The notes beneath the pieces were generated by a model. The model was not told the DNA's origin. It saw only the letters and a list, made by a program, of their open reading frames with translations, and searched no databases. The translations under genes and the position numbers were made by a program. This document shows positions 12,027 through 23,754 of a stretch of DNA of 64,000 bases, one piece after another. This DNA is from Ophiobolus disseminans (taxonomy: Eukaryota; Ascomycota; Dothideomycetes; Pleosporales; Phaeosphaeriaceae). Position 1 is the stretch's first letter, and each line of letters opens with the position of its first letter. Location: the NCBI GenBank assembly GCA_010093685.1, contig MU006217.1, positions 830,911 through 894,910 on the forward strand, written 5' to 3'.

Positions 12027-12659
12027 ATGGCCGCCGCGATAAAAGCCCTCAATGCGAAGATTCGCTCAAATAAGTACACGGACTACTTCTGCTCGACCCG
12101 TACGTTTTACCCGGATGGTTGCGCAAGTGCGAGGAAGAGCGGGAGACATTGCGGATAGGCACAATTCGGGGGAAGAATTATAGCGGAGATGTGGGATTGA
12201 CCAGGTAGCAGTGGACTAACGTGTGAGCAGATTTCTGGGGCCCGGCGAGTAACTTTGGTATCCCGATCGCGGCGATTGCGGACATGAGCAAAGATCCTGA
12301 AATGTACGTTCCATACACTCCTACACCGTCACCAACTCTCCCTCTCCCGCCTCATCCACGCAAACCGCCCACTAACACCCACCCCCAGTATCTCGGGCCG
12401 CATGACGGGCGCCCTAACCCTCTACTCGGGCACCTTCATGCGCTACGCGCTCGCCGTCACGCCCGCCAACTACCTCCTCTTCGGGTGCCACGCCATCAAC
12501 TTCAGCTCGCAACTCGTGCAGGGATACAGGTACCTCAACTACTACCACTTTGGCGGACAGGACGCGGCGCTGGCGGCGAAGGCGAGGGAGGGCGTGAGTG
12601 TGGTCAAGGATAAGGCGGGGGAGGTGAAGGAGAGGGCGAAGGAGGTTGTTGGGAAATAA
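12027..12659 (+). CDS. MPC1: Mitochondrial pyruvate carrier subunit MPC1
   Basis: Inner mitochondrial membrane subunit that, with an MPC2/3 partner, imports pyruvate into the matrix. Exons 12027-12099, 12231-12303 and 12389-12659 give 138 residues. Diagnostic segments are STHFWGPASNFGIPIAAIAD, DPEIISGRMTGALTLYSGTF and MRYALAVTPANYLLFGCHAI, which together cover the three short MPC membrane helices, then QLVQGYRYLNYYHFGG. The C-terminus extends about 30 residues beyond the compact family core as a charged, probably helical Lys/Glu/Ala tail. The first intron is 131 nt, long for this window. The gene is convergent with PEX1, with about 410 bases between the stop codons. Confidence 0.95.
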
Positions 12660-13073
12660 ATGCAGAAGGAGGGGAAGAGGCTTGGGTGAGAAGAGATGGG
12701 CCGTCGGGTGTCTTGGTGATATAAATACGTTTCACGCGAAATGATGTGTATAACACCCATGAGCTGCGAGGCTGGTTGAGGAGCAGCGTGTGGTTCGAGC
12801 TGTGATATTACAGGGTGACGAACCGTATTCAACACAATGCGAGAGTCTTCTCTTAATAAATACTATATACAGGAAGATACTCGGCAACACCTGCTTCCTA
12901 CGACTAATGCTATGGATATACCTACCTACCACTTAGTACCACATTCAAAAAAGTATACCAGAACAGTGTACACGGTGCAATTGTATGTATACAAACACAT
13001 ACCTACCCCAACAAATCTCCCCATCTCCCAAATCTACAAATACAACATTCCCACCTCCATCTCCATCCCCAAC
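12660..13073. other. Convergent intergenic region MPC1 / PEX1
   Basis: Holds the 3' ends of two genes that run towards each other. It is AT- and CA-rich, with short TATAC/ATAC runs. No gene and no clear repeat seen. Confidence 0.5.
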
Positions 13074-16000
13074 CTACATCAAACTACTCCTCCCCCCAAT
13101 CTCGCTCCCCCCTTGCCCACTCGGCAAATCGCCATCCCTCCCCTCCACAAACTCTCGGTAAATCCTCATCAGGCGCTGCCTCTCCTGCGCACTAATACTG
13201 CTCCTGGTGGTGCCCAGCGAAGAATCGATATGCTTCCATTGAATCTGGGGATCCTTGCGCTCGCCATCGTCTTCCTTGTTGTCATCGTTGTCGACGTTGT
13301 TGTGGCTGGAGTTCGGACGCTGCAGGGCTTTTTGTTTGCGGCGGAGGGCTTGGAGGGCGGAGATTTTTTGGGCGATGGCGGCGCGTTCGGTGAGGTGTGA
13401 TGATGGGGAGGGTTTAGCAGCGTCGTTTGCTGAAGAAGATGCGTCGCCGTAGCGAAAGTGCGTGAATTCCGGAATACCCTTCTCCTTCGGACCACCATTT
13501 TTCTTCGCGCCCGCAGATTCCGCAGCGAGGTCCGTATCACCAAGGACATCATGAATAGCTTCGAGTTGGGCGTTGTAGACGACGGCTTGCAGGTCAGCGC
13601 CCGAGTAGCCTTCTGTGCGGCGGGCGATTTCGCGGAGGTTGGAGCCTGAAGTGGTGGATTCGAGGAGCGCGGGGGCGAGGTTGAGTTTGCGGGTTACGGC
13701 GCGGAGGATGTCGATGCGTTCTTCGAGGCCCGGCATGTCGCAGAGGAGACTCTTGTCTAGGCGGCCGGGACGCAGGAGGGCGGGGTCGATGAGGTCGGGT
13801 CGTGATGTTGCGGCGAGGACGTATACGCCGCTGAGGCCTTCGGCACCGTCCATTTGTGTGAGCAATTGATTGACGACGCGGTCTGTTACGCCTGTGCTGT
13901 CGTGTCCACGCTTTGGTGCAATTGAGTCGAATTCATCGAAGAACAGGACACAAGGCCGCGCTGCTTCTGCTCTTTCAAAAAGGTCGCGGACTGATTTCTC
14001 AGATGCACCAATGTACTTGTTCAAAATCTCGGGTCCTTTGACAGATATGAAGTTCAGGCCACATTCGCCAGCCACAGCAGAAGCGAGTAGAGTCTTTCCG
14101 CACCCAGGGAAGCCGTATAGAAGAAGACCGGAGCGCAGACGCAAGGGGCACTGGGCGAAAATCGGTGCGTATGTTGTGGGATACTGCAGAGTTTCGAGTA
14201 AGGTTTGGCGCGTAGAGTGAAGACCGCCAATAGAGTCCCACTTTGTGGTTGAGGTTTGTAATGTGACATTACGTAGGGATGCTGGCGTGAACCCAGCCAG
14301 AGCCGAGGTATAGTCGTTTCGTGTGAGGGATATGGTGTTGGACGACGATGTGATAGATCGAATTAGAGCCTCATTGCGGGCACGGGATGTGAGAAGGACC
14401 AGGTCACCAGGCATATAACCGTCTGTTTGACCAGCCAGGTCGAGGAAGTCAATAGAGGTATCGACAACGAAGCCAAATTCCTCAGGCTCATCGTAGTGTA
14501 TGCTACCGTTACTTGGTATACTTCGGTGTGCAGTGCTTGGCCGACTGTTCGACGGCGAAGATGGAAACGTGTGACCGTTTTGTTGCTCGTTTGCTGCTGG
14601 CTGGGGCTTTGCGTCCTTGTTGGCTAGCATCTCTAGTACTTTTCGTCGTCCATCTTTATTGGGTGCCTTCAAGCTGACAATCTCCCGGACGATGTGACCA
14701 CCAACCACCACGTTATTGAGAGCTTCCTTGCCTTGCGCTGTGGCTAGAAGTACTACCCCTGAATCCATAGAGCAGTATTGGCGAATGATGGAAATGAGAC
14801 ACTCGCTGACTTGCCGACTGCGTCCATTCTCATTGCCGACTTGGAGCTCAGTCTCAACTGGGCAGAGCTTGTCTAAGTCGTCCAGGACAACCACAGCGTT
14901 GCCGCCAGATCTAGCACCCCAGGACGCAGATGCAAATAGTCGGTTGAGCGTCTCCTTAATAGTTGCTACTCTTGTCTCATCTGTGACGAGCTTGCTGCAT
15001 GGAAAGTAGATGATGTTGAAGAGATACTCCGTTCGGAGTTGGTGAGCAAGGAGCTGAGCGCATTGCGACTTGCCTGCCCCAAGTCCACCGGTCAGGAGTA
15101 CGGATGAGTTATGGGTAAGGTGTGACCGCAACTGCTGAATGAGAGGATCAATGCCAACTAGGGTTGGAATGACTTCCGGTAATGGCTCGCCTTGCCTCCA
15201 GCCTCTCGACCAGCTGGAAGGGGTTGAGGCTTCCGGACTTAGTTCAATTGGTGGTTTCCTCTCAGGAAATAGAACCCAAGATACTCCAGATGTTGACTGT
15301 GGTGGATCGAACCGTACTAGACCTCCCTGCCAACCAATTTCGGAATCTTTGACTGGAGGTAGCACCATACCATCCGTGACTGGTCCGTCGAGAAGGCCAT
15401 TCTTCTTACCATAGAGTGTTTTGATCTTCTGAATAGCATCCTCTTGCTCCTGCTTCGTTTCACCGCCAAACCGCAGTGCAGCATTGCCTTGTGATGCAGT
15501 CGTAGAAAATGGAACAATCTTCACTGTCTTGACGACCGGGTCTCTCGACTCTTTTGAGCCCGTCGGCTTGATCGCTGATGGCTTTGAAGTCTGCGCAGGG
15601 GCACCCTCTATGCGAACCAGTCCACCCACGAAGCCCTCAAATCCCAACACTTTGCAGATGTCGGTCGAAAGCGCAACATGACGGCTGTCTGGAGCATCTT
15701 CCCAGGCCAAGATTCTTGCGACTACACGAGTCGCAGACTTTTCTTGTTCCTGCTCTTTTGACATGTCTACTGGCTCTTGTAGACCCGCGGGCTTGATGAT
15801 GGCTACCGACACCCACGAGGCTCCGCGCAAAGCTTTGGTGAGGAGAACGTCCTTGTCCACCCACACCTTGAGGCCACTAGCATTCGCATCCTCTTCCTCG
15901 TCGAACCACTCCTGTGCCACGCTACGATCTACGCCACGCAGGAAGACAGCGCCTTTGCTGATATGTTCATCACGACCACTACGGCGCCTGACCGTACTTG

Positions 16001-16796
16001 TTGTGCTTTTCCCACTCTTCCTAGAGGCTGCCCCTACGCTTCTGCTTTCTCTATTTGAGCTCCGCTCCTTCTGACGTGTCTTGGGCGCAACAATAACCTC
16101 AGCATCCGGCGATATCTTGACGAACGGTGATGTGGTGGGCGGGGCAGGAGCGATCGAGGTGACGGTGATGTTCGCGGTCGTGGTAGGGGAGAGATGCAGC
16201 GTCAATGGATGCGGTGCTCCAACTTGGGGGTTTGGCAGTGCGCGGATCTGGGAGAGAAAGTTCAATTCCAGGAACTGGGCATGGAGCTCTATCATTTCCC
16301 AGTCCACAGGGGTCAGTGGCTCGATGTTGATGATATGCGCCTGTGGGGGGTCCAGATGCAGCAGGATGCCAACTTTCTGTCCTTCACCCAGCCCGATGAG
16401 CCGCGCGAATGTGGTGTCCACCTCCACCGCTGCTATGTCCTGCTGGCTGGTAGATTGCGGCCCTCTCAATCCATCCCGTCCTATAACAGACGCAGCCCGA
16501 CGCTGGCTCTGCATGCCCGTCCATCCTACGAACACCGACTTCTGCGGAGAAGCAGTTCTGGAATCTGAAGCGCCGGGCGGGGCAGGCTGGCGGTATGAGA
16601 GCTCGACGACGACATTCTGTGCGACCTATAGAGAGTTAGTAATGGATCACATAACTCCAGTAGAAGCACCTACAGCATTGGCATTCACAAGCACCGATAC
16701 AAGCGTGGAGGGGAGGTTGACAAGGCAGTTCTTCAATGACTGCTTCAACGCGACCTCAGCCTGGACAACATTGCCCGCAGGCTTCTTTGGCGGCAT
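13074..16796 (-). CDS. PEX1: Peroxisomal biogenesis AAA ATPase PEX1 (peroxin-1)
   Basis: AAA+ ATPase that, with PEX6, extracts ubiquitinated PEX5 receptor from the peroxisomal membrane. Exons 16674-16796 and 13074-16625 give 1224 residues, normal for a fungal PEX1. An N-terminal PEX1-NTD-like region (near FVGWTGMQSQRRA and IGLGEGQKVGILLHLDPP) is followed by two ATPase domains. D1 has Walker A GGLGAGKS at about residue 553 and a VVVLDDLDKL Walker B. D2 has Walker A GFPGCGKT at about 878, Walker B VLFFDEFDS at about 934 and a second region of homology with ATSRPDLIDPALLRPGRLD. The conserved D2 is the hydrolytic domain in the family. The 48-nt intron has a perfect TACTAAC branch site. The gene shares a promoter with MCM7. 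PEX10 lies about 20 kb away. Confidence 0.97.
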
Positions 16797-17081
16797 TGTG
16801 GTGTGAGTGAAGTGTGAAGTGTGAAGTGTGCAGCTACGGCATGTTGCGCGTGAATGTTGACGCTGCGCCTAAGCCGAGGTCTCGTCGGCGCCGTGTGCTG
16901 CAGGGCGGTGACAGCGAGCAGCCAATGGCCCACATGCCCTGGTCCTGGCTGGCGAGAGAGACGCGCCCGCCCACCAACGACGCGCTCGAACGCGAACCAG
17001 CCCCGTCCCCAAAATTGCTGTCGCGACCCCCTCCCCGCCGCATCATCACACACGCCAGATATATACGGCTTCTCAACAGCA
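16797..17081. promoter_or_regulatory. Bidirectional promoter PEX1 / MCM7
   Basis: Only 285 bases separate the PEX1 and MCM7 start codons. The segment has two GACGCGC motifs (about 16960 and 16980), one base from the ACGCGT MluI cell-cycle box bound by MBF in yeasts, plus GGCGCCG. It also has a direct GTGAAGTGT repeat next to the PEX1 start. A possible TATA (ATATATAC, about 17060) lies just upstream of the MCM7 ATG. Cell-cycle control is inferred from the motif and the gene, not shown. Confidence 0.55.
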
Positions 17082-19712
17082 ATGGCGCTCCTCACCATCC
17101 AAGCACCGGTCAACTACGATGAGCAGGAAGGCGCGTAAACAAGGATGCGACACAGGGTCCTGGCTAACGGCGCATAGGTGCCTTTGTCGACTTCCTCAAG
17201 AACTTCAAATCCTCCTCCACCGAAGCCGCCGACCAATTGGAGAGCCTCAATCTCAATGGCGACGGCGAGGAAGAGGAATACGACATGGTCGACGACTCGG
17301 ACGACCCAGCACCGGGCGGCGCCCGAACGCGCAACGGCCAGTCCAAAGTCAAGTACATGAACCAACTGCAGGAAGTGGCGAATCGCGAGCGGGACGAGAT
17401 TGTCATAGACCTGAACGATGTGGAGGCTGTGAGTGCGAAATACACCTATGGAGGGGTGCAGAGCTGATGGAAGCAGTACGAAAGGGCCTCTTCAGACGAT
17501 GAGCACAACTACAAGCTGATCGAGTCAATCGAGCGCAACGCCCACCACTACATCGAGACCTTCTCGCGGGCCGTCGACAAGTGTCTACCACCGCCGACAA
17601 AAGACTTGAAGTGCGCAAGCCATGCCCGAATCCTGCCAGTATACTAACATACCACAGCTTCAAAGACGATGTCCTGGACGTGATCATGACGCAACGTTCG
17701 AAACGAAATGAGAGGATGCAGGAGCTTCAGGGTGTCGATGACAGTGAACAGGCTGCGCCAGAGTCACTATTTCCCGCCGCACTGACACGGCGATACACGC
17801 TCAACTTCAAGCCCAGAATACCGTCTGGCGCCAGCAGTCAGAAGAGCATGAAGGCGCTTGCCGTTCGAAACGTCCGGGGAGAGCATCTTGGACACCTTAT
17901 CACGGTTCGAGGTATCGCCACGAGAGTGTCAGACGTCAAGCCTGCGGTGCTAGTCAACGCCTACTCCTGCGACCGATGTGGTAGCGAAGTCTTCCAGCCG
18001 GTGACCACCAAGCAGTTTACGCCGCTCGTGGAGTGCCCGTCAGAAGAATGCAAGAACAACAAGACCAAGGGCCAGCTGTTTTTGTCGACTCGAGCATCCA
18101 AGTTTCTACCGTTCCAGGAGGTCAAGATTCAAGAGATGTCTGACCAGGTGCCGGTTGGACACATCCCTAGGCAACTGACCATCCATTGCCATGGCGCGCT
18201 TGTGCGCCAGATTAACCCAGGAGACGTTGTCGATGTTGCTGGTATCTTTCTACCAACCCCTTACACTGGCTTCAAGGCCATCCGCGCTGGCCTGCTCACA
18301 GACACCTACCTTGAGGCACAACACGTAATGCAACACAAGAAGGCGTACGATGACATTGTCCTTGCTCAACCGACCCTACGAAGAATGAACGAGCTTGAGA
18401 GAACCGGACAACTCTACGAATACCTCTCGCGATCCATTGCCCCCGAGATTTTCGGTCATGTCGATGTCAAGAAAGCGCTTCTGCTTCAACTGATCGGTGG
18501 TGTGACCAAAGAAGTTGGTGACGGCATGCGCATCCGTGGCGACATCAACGTCTGCTTGATGGGTGACCCTGGTGTGGCCAAATCGCAGTTGCTCAAATAC
18601 ATCACCAAAGTGGCCCCTCGTGGTATCTATACCACAGGTCGTGGTAGCAGTGGCGTCGGTCTTACTGCTGCTGTCATGCGCGACCCTGTCACGGACGAGA
18701 TGGTCCTCGAAGGCGGTGCTCTTGTTCTCGCTGATAACGGCATGTGCTGTATCGATGAGTTTGACAAGATGGACGACGGCGACCGAACTGCTATCCACGA
18801 AGTCATGGAACAGCAAACCATCTCAATCAGCAAAGCGGGCATCACGACGACTCTCAATGCCCGTACATCAATTCTCGCGGCTGCCAATCCTCTGTACGGC
18901 CGTTACAACCCTAAGATATCTCCCGTGGAGAACATTAACCTGCCCGCCGCGCTTTTGTCTCGTTTCGACGTCCTTTTCCTCATTCTTGATACCCCGGCAC
19001 GAGACTCTGACGAAGAGTTGGCGCGCCACGTTACGTACGTCCATATGCACAATGCTCACCCTGAAGCGGAAGGAGGCATCATCTTTAGCCCGGCTGAGGT
19101 CCGACAATGGGTTGCCCGTGCGCGATCATACAGGCCAACGGTCCCCAAAGAAGTCTCCGACTACATGGTCGGCGCTTATGTTCGCATGCGCCAGCAGCAG
19201 AAGCGCGATGAGGGCTCCAAGAAGGCATTTACACATACATCACCACGTACACTACTCGGTATTTTGCGTCTGGCGCAAGCTCTCGCTCGCCTGCGATTCG
19301 CTGAGGAGGTCATCTCAGAAGACGTTGACGAGGCTCTACGTCTCACTGAAGTGAGTAAGGCCAGTTTGTATGTCGATGAAAATCGTAGGGACGATTACAC
19401 ACCCAGCAGTAAGATCTACCACCTTATCAAGACGATGGAGGCAAGTGGAGCTGCTGCTGTCGGCGATGGAACCAGGGGCGAATTGGACCTTCGCAGGGTC
19501 AGGGAGCGAGTGTTGGCGAAGGGCTTTACTGCTGATCAGTTTGAGCAGGCCATTGATGAATATGCCTTGCTTGACGTAAGTCCAGATCTTTCCATCCACA
19601 AAATTCATTGGCTAACATTCTCCAGGTCTGGCAAACAACCGGAGAGGGCACACGCCTCGTCTTCATTGAAGCTGGTAACGAGGATCTCGACATGGATGAT
19701 GAGGACTTTTAG
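17082..19712 (+). CDS. MCM7: DNA replication licensing factor MCM7
   Basis: Subunit of the MCM2-7 replicative helicase. Exons 17082-17130, 17178-17428, 17477-17610, 17658-19575 and 19626-19712 sum to 812 residues. The sequence shows a zinc-ribbon (CDRCGSEVFQP...CPSEECKNNK, from about residue 249), Walker A GDPGVAKSQLL (about 446), Walker B MCCIDEFDKM and the arginine finger LLSRFD (about 578). It ends with a winged-helix-like C-terminus and an acidic end (DLDMDDEDF). MCM7 identity is supported by LLTDTYLEAQ and the N-terminal APVNYDEQEG..FVDFLKNF. The first intron only preserves frame if exon 1 ends at GAAG and the intron starts with GC (GCGCGT..CTAAC..TAG). The nearby GT four bases downstream would shift the frame and lose the N-domain. 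Confidence 0.96.
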
Positions 19713-20261
19713 AGTAGCAACGATACCTGTGTTGAGAATTTGTGGTCATGGCGCATGATGGCGTTATACAACTGAATGAGTTTGGACTATACGCTTCGTC
19801 ATTTCAATGAGCGAACATGAGTAATAGCACGCGTGTTTGAATATCGCAATGCAAGATTCACTTCTTCGATCTCATAGTTGGTGATCGTGTAAGAAACCAT
19901 GGGATTGGGCTCCGCCAAGCCCTGAGATTGGTCGAGGCATGCGCACCAGCATCATAGGCGGCGGGGTCGTCTCCGGGAAGTGGGAGCTCCAACATCCAGC
20001 TTCAACTGCACAATCCTCTCCCTACAACAGTCGCAAACAGTGAATACATCGGGTACATTGCCGTAGCTTGCGCCCAGTCAAGCCTTCTGCTCTCCCACCT
20101 TCCTTATTCGGGACTACCTCAATTGCGCAACTTGTGTTTGCCTGCTGGATGATCGCGGACGATAAGCGCACTACCAAGTTTCTACACTCATAACACCCAC
20201 CTCTACCCCGAACACCAGATCGCATCAACTCCACACCCCATATCCAGCTTCAACGGTCAAA
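19713..20261. other. Intergenic between MCM7 and SHR3
   Basis: MCM7 3' end and SHR3 promoter. No gene seen. The last 100 bases are rich in CA/CT, like other leaders in this window. Confidence 0.5.
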
Positions 20262-20927
20262 ATGGCAGGGGCAAACTTTGCCCAATTCATGGTCGTAGGC
20301 CGTCCGTCTTATCACTCCCACGCACCCACAAGACAGTCCACTAACACTCACACAGCAACATGTTTCTTCCTGGGCATCCTCTTCGCCTACCTGCCCTATG
20401 ACTACAACGTCCTCTGGACGAACCCCGCCGTCGGGCGTGCGCAATACTTCGACCTTCTCGAATCGCACATCAAGTTCCTGTACGCCTCGCCGGCCATTAT
20501 CTCGCGCATCCTAAACATCGTCATCGGCACGGGCATCCTCGGCTTCCTAATCAAGCTCTTCAAAGCCAACGAGTCCAACATGCTCTTCGACGGCGCGTCC
20601 CTCGTGCTCTACATGGCGGGCATAACGGTGTACCTGACCAACATCGTCAAGGGCTTCCGCGTCGTCACGGCGGGCGTGTATGGGAACCTCGAGAAAGCGA
20701 AGGCCGCGGGCGAGGCGGTGGATCTTGCGGATGGGGAGGATTATATTAGCCGCGAGGATACGTTGAGGGTGTATGCGGCTAGTAATACTATTCTTGCCTT
20801 GGTGCTGGTGGGTGTGTTGGTGTTGCAGGCGGGACAGTGGTATGCGAAGCGTGCCGAGGAGAAGGAGATTGAGCAGTTTGAGAAGGCGGAGGGGGAGAAG
20901 AAATCGCAGGGCAAGAAGAAGCAATAG
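20262..20927 (+). CDS. SHR3: SHR3-type ER membrane chaperone for amino-acid permeases
   Basis: ER membrane protein required for folding and COPII packaging of amino-acid permeases. Exons 20262-20301 and 20356-20927 give 203 residues. Family signatures are PTCFFLGILFAYLPYDYNVLW near the start, the long Lx-loop membrane segments (ILNIVIGTGILGFLIKLFK and LVLYMAGITVYLTNIVKGF) and SNTILALVLVGVLVLQAGQW, then a Lys/Glu-rich cytosolic tail ending KKSQGKKKQ. That tail resembles a dilysine-like ER retention context. The intron (GTCCGT..ACTAAC..CAG, 54 nt) has a weak donor and is in frame with no stop, so unspliced mRNA would encode 18 extra residues. The spliced product VVGPTCFFLG fits the family better. 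Confidence 0.92.
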   Translation: MAGANFAQFMVVGRPSYHSHAPTRQSTNTHTATCFFLGILFAYLPYDYNVLWTNPAVGRAQYFDLLESHIKFLYASPAIISRILNIVIGTGILGFLIKLFKANESNMLFDGASLVLYMAGITVYLTNIVKGFRVVTAGVYGNLEKAKAAGEAVDLADGEDYISREDTLRVYAASNTILALVLVGVLVLQAGQWYAKRAEEKEIEQFEKAEGEKKSQGKKKQ

Positions 20928-21529
20928 CTAATAGGTGCTTGGTGGGATGGGGAGGGAGGAGTGGGAGGTTCATGTGCATACTTTTCTGAGGGGCGGAACG
21001 ATGGGCTCTCATGGTTAGAAGAGACGGAATGTACATGATGGGCTTGGATGCGATGGTAGGTTCCGGCAAGAGAGTGACGGTGTATGTTGCATTCGTTGTA
21101 TATCATGCTATGCGCGGTCTGTAGGGGGCAGCCGCGTGGTACAGGGCACGGCATATAATGTGTTGAATCTCCTTCATCATCACATTTTCAATTCTTCTTT
21201 ATCGTACCATCATCAGCTCAAAATTCCGTATATGTCATTTCATCCAGTCGTGTGACCGCAAAGCGTTTGTTCGTTGCGTCCCGACGCGCCTTCCATCGTG
21301 GGTGACCAAAGACTGACAACAGTCCTTACCGACTCGATCGTCGCAGCCAACCACACCCACGTCTTCTTGCACCGCTCGCCCCCGAGGCGAAAGCATCGGC
21401 CACCACAGCAACTTCACAGTATTAAGGCGTTCTTCAAGAGGGTAAGCTCGTTCGACACACACTCGCACCACCAACTCAAAACTAAACATGCGACCAACCA
21501 GGGCATCCGCCTGGCACTGCGCTCCCACT
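20928..21529. other. Intergenic with probable 5'-UTR intron of the next gene
   Basis: No gene seen. A GTAAGC at about 21441 followed by AACTAAAC and CCAACCAG ending at about 21501 looks like an intron in the 5' leader of the downstream gene. If it is spliced, the ATG at 21488 is removed and the first ATG is 21530. Confidence 0.45.
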
Positions 21530-23110
21530 ATGGACGGCCGAACGCGGGTCAACTCGGACACGATGAAAGGCTTGCTAGGCCGGCAGCTGGCGAGCATTAC
21601 GGATACCCTAGCACGAGCCTCGCAGCGCCGCGATACAGAGCTCCGCCAAAAGGCATACTTCAAGTCGCCGCCCGCACCCGCCGCACAGGTACCTTCGCCC
21701 ACTAACCCTTCTTTGACCTCGGACACGGAGGGCACGGGCAGCGACTCTGGTGACAGTGTTGGGTTTGCCAGCCTGCAGAAGGGCCGGGATAGTGAGGACT
21801 TCTCGTTCGAGGATTTTGACGCCAGCATACTGAAAGGTAATAACATGATGTGGGGGATGGTTTCACTCCATCGAGGGTTTGAGTGTGTGACTAATGCTGC
21901 TCTAGGTGACAACGTCACTCGGAGCTCGTTGCCCGAAGGCTACACGTTCGACGACGAGGATCCTAAAACGTTGTTCGAGAGCTTTGACCGGGACGAACCG
22001 TCGACAAGCATAAAAGACGATACGAGCCCGCAGCAGAGGCTTGTACAGCTGAGTCGCCCTGAATTTGCGGATCGCGCTCACGATATGGACGACCCGAAAA
22101 CCATGCTGGCGGAACTACGGAAAATGAGCTTCGACGATGAGCCCAATTCCATCGACGTTGGCATTGTGCTTGCGGACATGGAAAAGATTTCATTTATGGA
22201 TGGAAGTACTACAGATGGTTGGGACATCGATCCAAAACTGCTGCTCGCACAGTTTGAGCACGGTAACTCGGCTGCGAACGAAGTGAACACTCACGTCGAC
22301 GGCGACGATGATCCTAAGAGGATGCTTGCCGATATGGAGGGACGGGTGTCTTCACTTCAAGTGGCGACTATGACTTCCAGCAGCGAAGACAACCAGAAGG
22401 CTATGCTTGCAGATCTTGAGGGCAGGATCCCAGAGCCAGATGGGGAACCTCCAGAGAACACACAAGGGAATCTAGAGGCGCTTTATGATAGGCTGATGGG
22501 CATACTCTCACCTGGAATCATTACCCAGTCACCGGAAGTCAAACTAGCGATTATCGGTACACGTGAGGCAGACATTGACCCAGCCATAGTTCCTTACTTC
22601 GTTGCATTCCAATTGGAGAAAGCGGGCTGCAAGTGGGAAGAAGTCAAAGGTTGGACGACTTACCTGTTCAGCAGCGGCCTCGACGGTTACGAAGCACATC
22701 TAGAAAAGGACAGAATTGTGCAGCAAGCCACTGAGGAACTCGACAAGACTATTCGGTACACTCTGGGAGAGGTAGAGCGCTATCTAGGTGAAACGAGCCC
22801 AGCGAGAGTTTCTCGTCGTCTCATAGTGTCCAATCTTGCCGCGGATGTTGGTATCCAGGATCTTGAGGAATTTTTCTATCGACACAGATTTGTTGTGTAA
22901 GTTTTCTCCTTTCAAGTAAGGACTATATACTGATCTCCACACAACAGTTACGAGTTCAAGATCCTGAGTGGTCGGGATCCCGCTAAGCGAACTCAAATCG
23001 CTCACGTCGATATGGTCACGAGAGAAGCTGCGGTCAAGGCGTCTTACATGACGGGCAGCATTTTCGGGCTGATGCTTGACATCCGACTGGCTGTCGAACA
23101 GGAGGGTTGA
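21530..23110 (+). CDS. Uncharacterised acidic protein with DPK-type repeats and a C-terminal RRM-like domain
   Basis: Predicted 486 residues from exons 21530-21836, 21906-22896 and 22948-23110. The middle region is acidic and carries a recurring motif: EDPKTLFESF, DDPKTMLAELRKMSF, IDPKLLLAQFEHG, DDPKRMLADMEGRV and DNQKAMLADLEGRI, with a related VGIVLADMEKISF. These are spaced roughly 26 to 47 residues apart. A folded region follows (LYDRLMGILSPGIITQSPEV...VGHxxF-less). The C-terminus reads RRLIVSNLAADVGIQDLEEF, FYRHRFVVYEFKILSGRDP and AHVDMVTREAAVKASYMTG, which has the beta-alpha-beta order and RNP2/RNP1-like positions of an RNA-recognition motif. RNP1 is atypical, and the RRM is cut by the last intron. 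I do not recognise the family. RNA binding is inferred from fold only. The start at 21488 is an alternative if the leader intron is not used. Confidence 0.8.
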
Positions 23111-23754
23111 GATAGCTGTTGTTACCCACAAACCAAAAACTTCATCCGACTACCGCTTCTACGGCCACACTACCGGACTGTGTGCGTGGAGACATCCAGT
23201 TTCCTGTCGCAAAAAATTGTGCAATATGGGCAAGGGAGACTATTGGGAATTCGTGTTGATGTTCATGCGCCAGAGGTGCGAGCCTCCGCAGACACGAGTA
23301 ACATTAAGGATGCTTGAATAGCAAATATATTGGATCGATCTTGTGTACCTCTCGGGCTTGTAACGATTGTTGTCATCCTGTATTGTGACTTCTGACGATC
23401 GTCTTCGCCGTCGCCAAAGCTCGCATATACACGATGGAACACATTAGAAGAAGCAAGAGGCCTAAGATGCAGTAAACATCGGAGATTGCATCAGGAGTAT
23501 CTGATGTGGGAAACGGTCTGGTTTTGTACCACTTCAATGAATCTGCTGACGTGATGCAATGGAGACCCCTTTGTAACCGTGCGCCGGAAGGCTCCGATAT
23601 CCGTATCGCAGATCGACTCCACGATTCGCCATCCCCCACTCTCGCAAACACCACGCTTGCTTGCAACTAAATGGCTTCCTCGCGAAGTTTTCTATGTCGC
23701 CTCTCGTATCTGAAAGACAACGGATGAGTGGATGCAACCACCTTGCGACCAGAC
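23111..23754. other. Intergenic before the Mo-cofactor sulfurase
   Basis: No gene seen; contains the promoter of the gene starting at 23755. No recognisable element. Confidence 0.5.
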
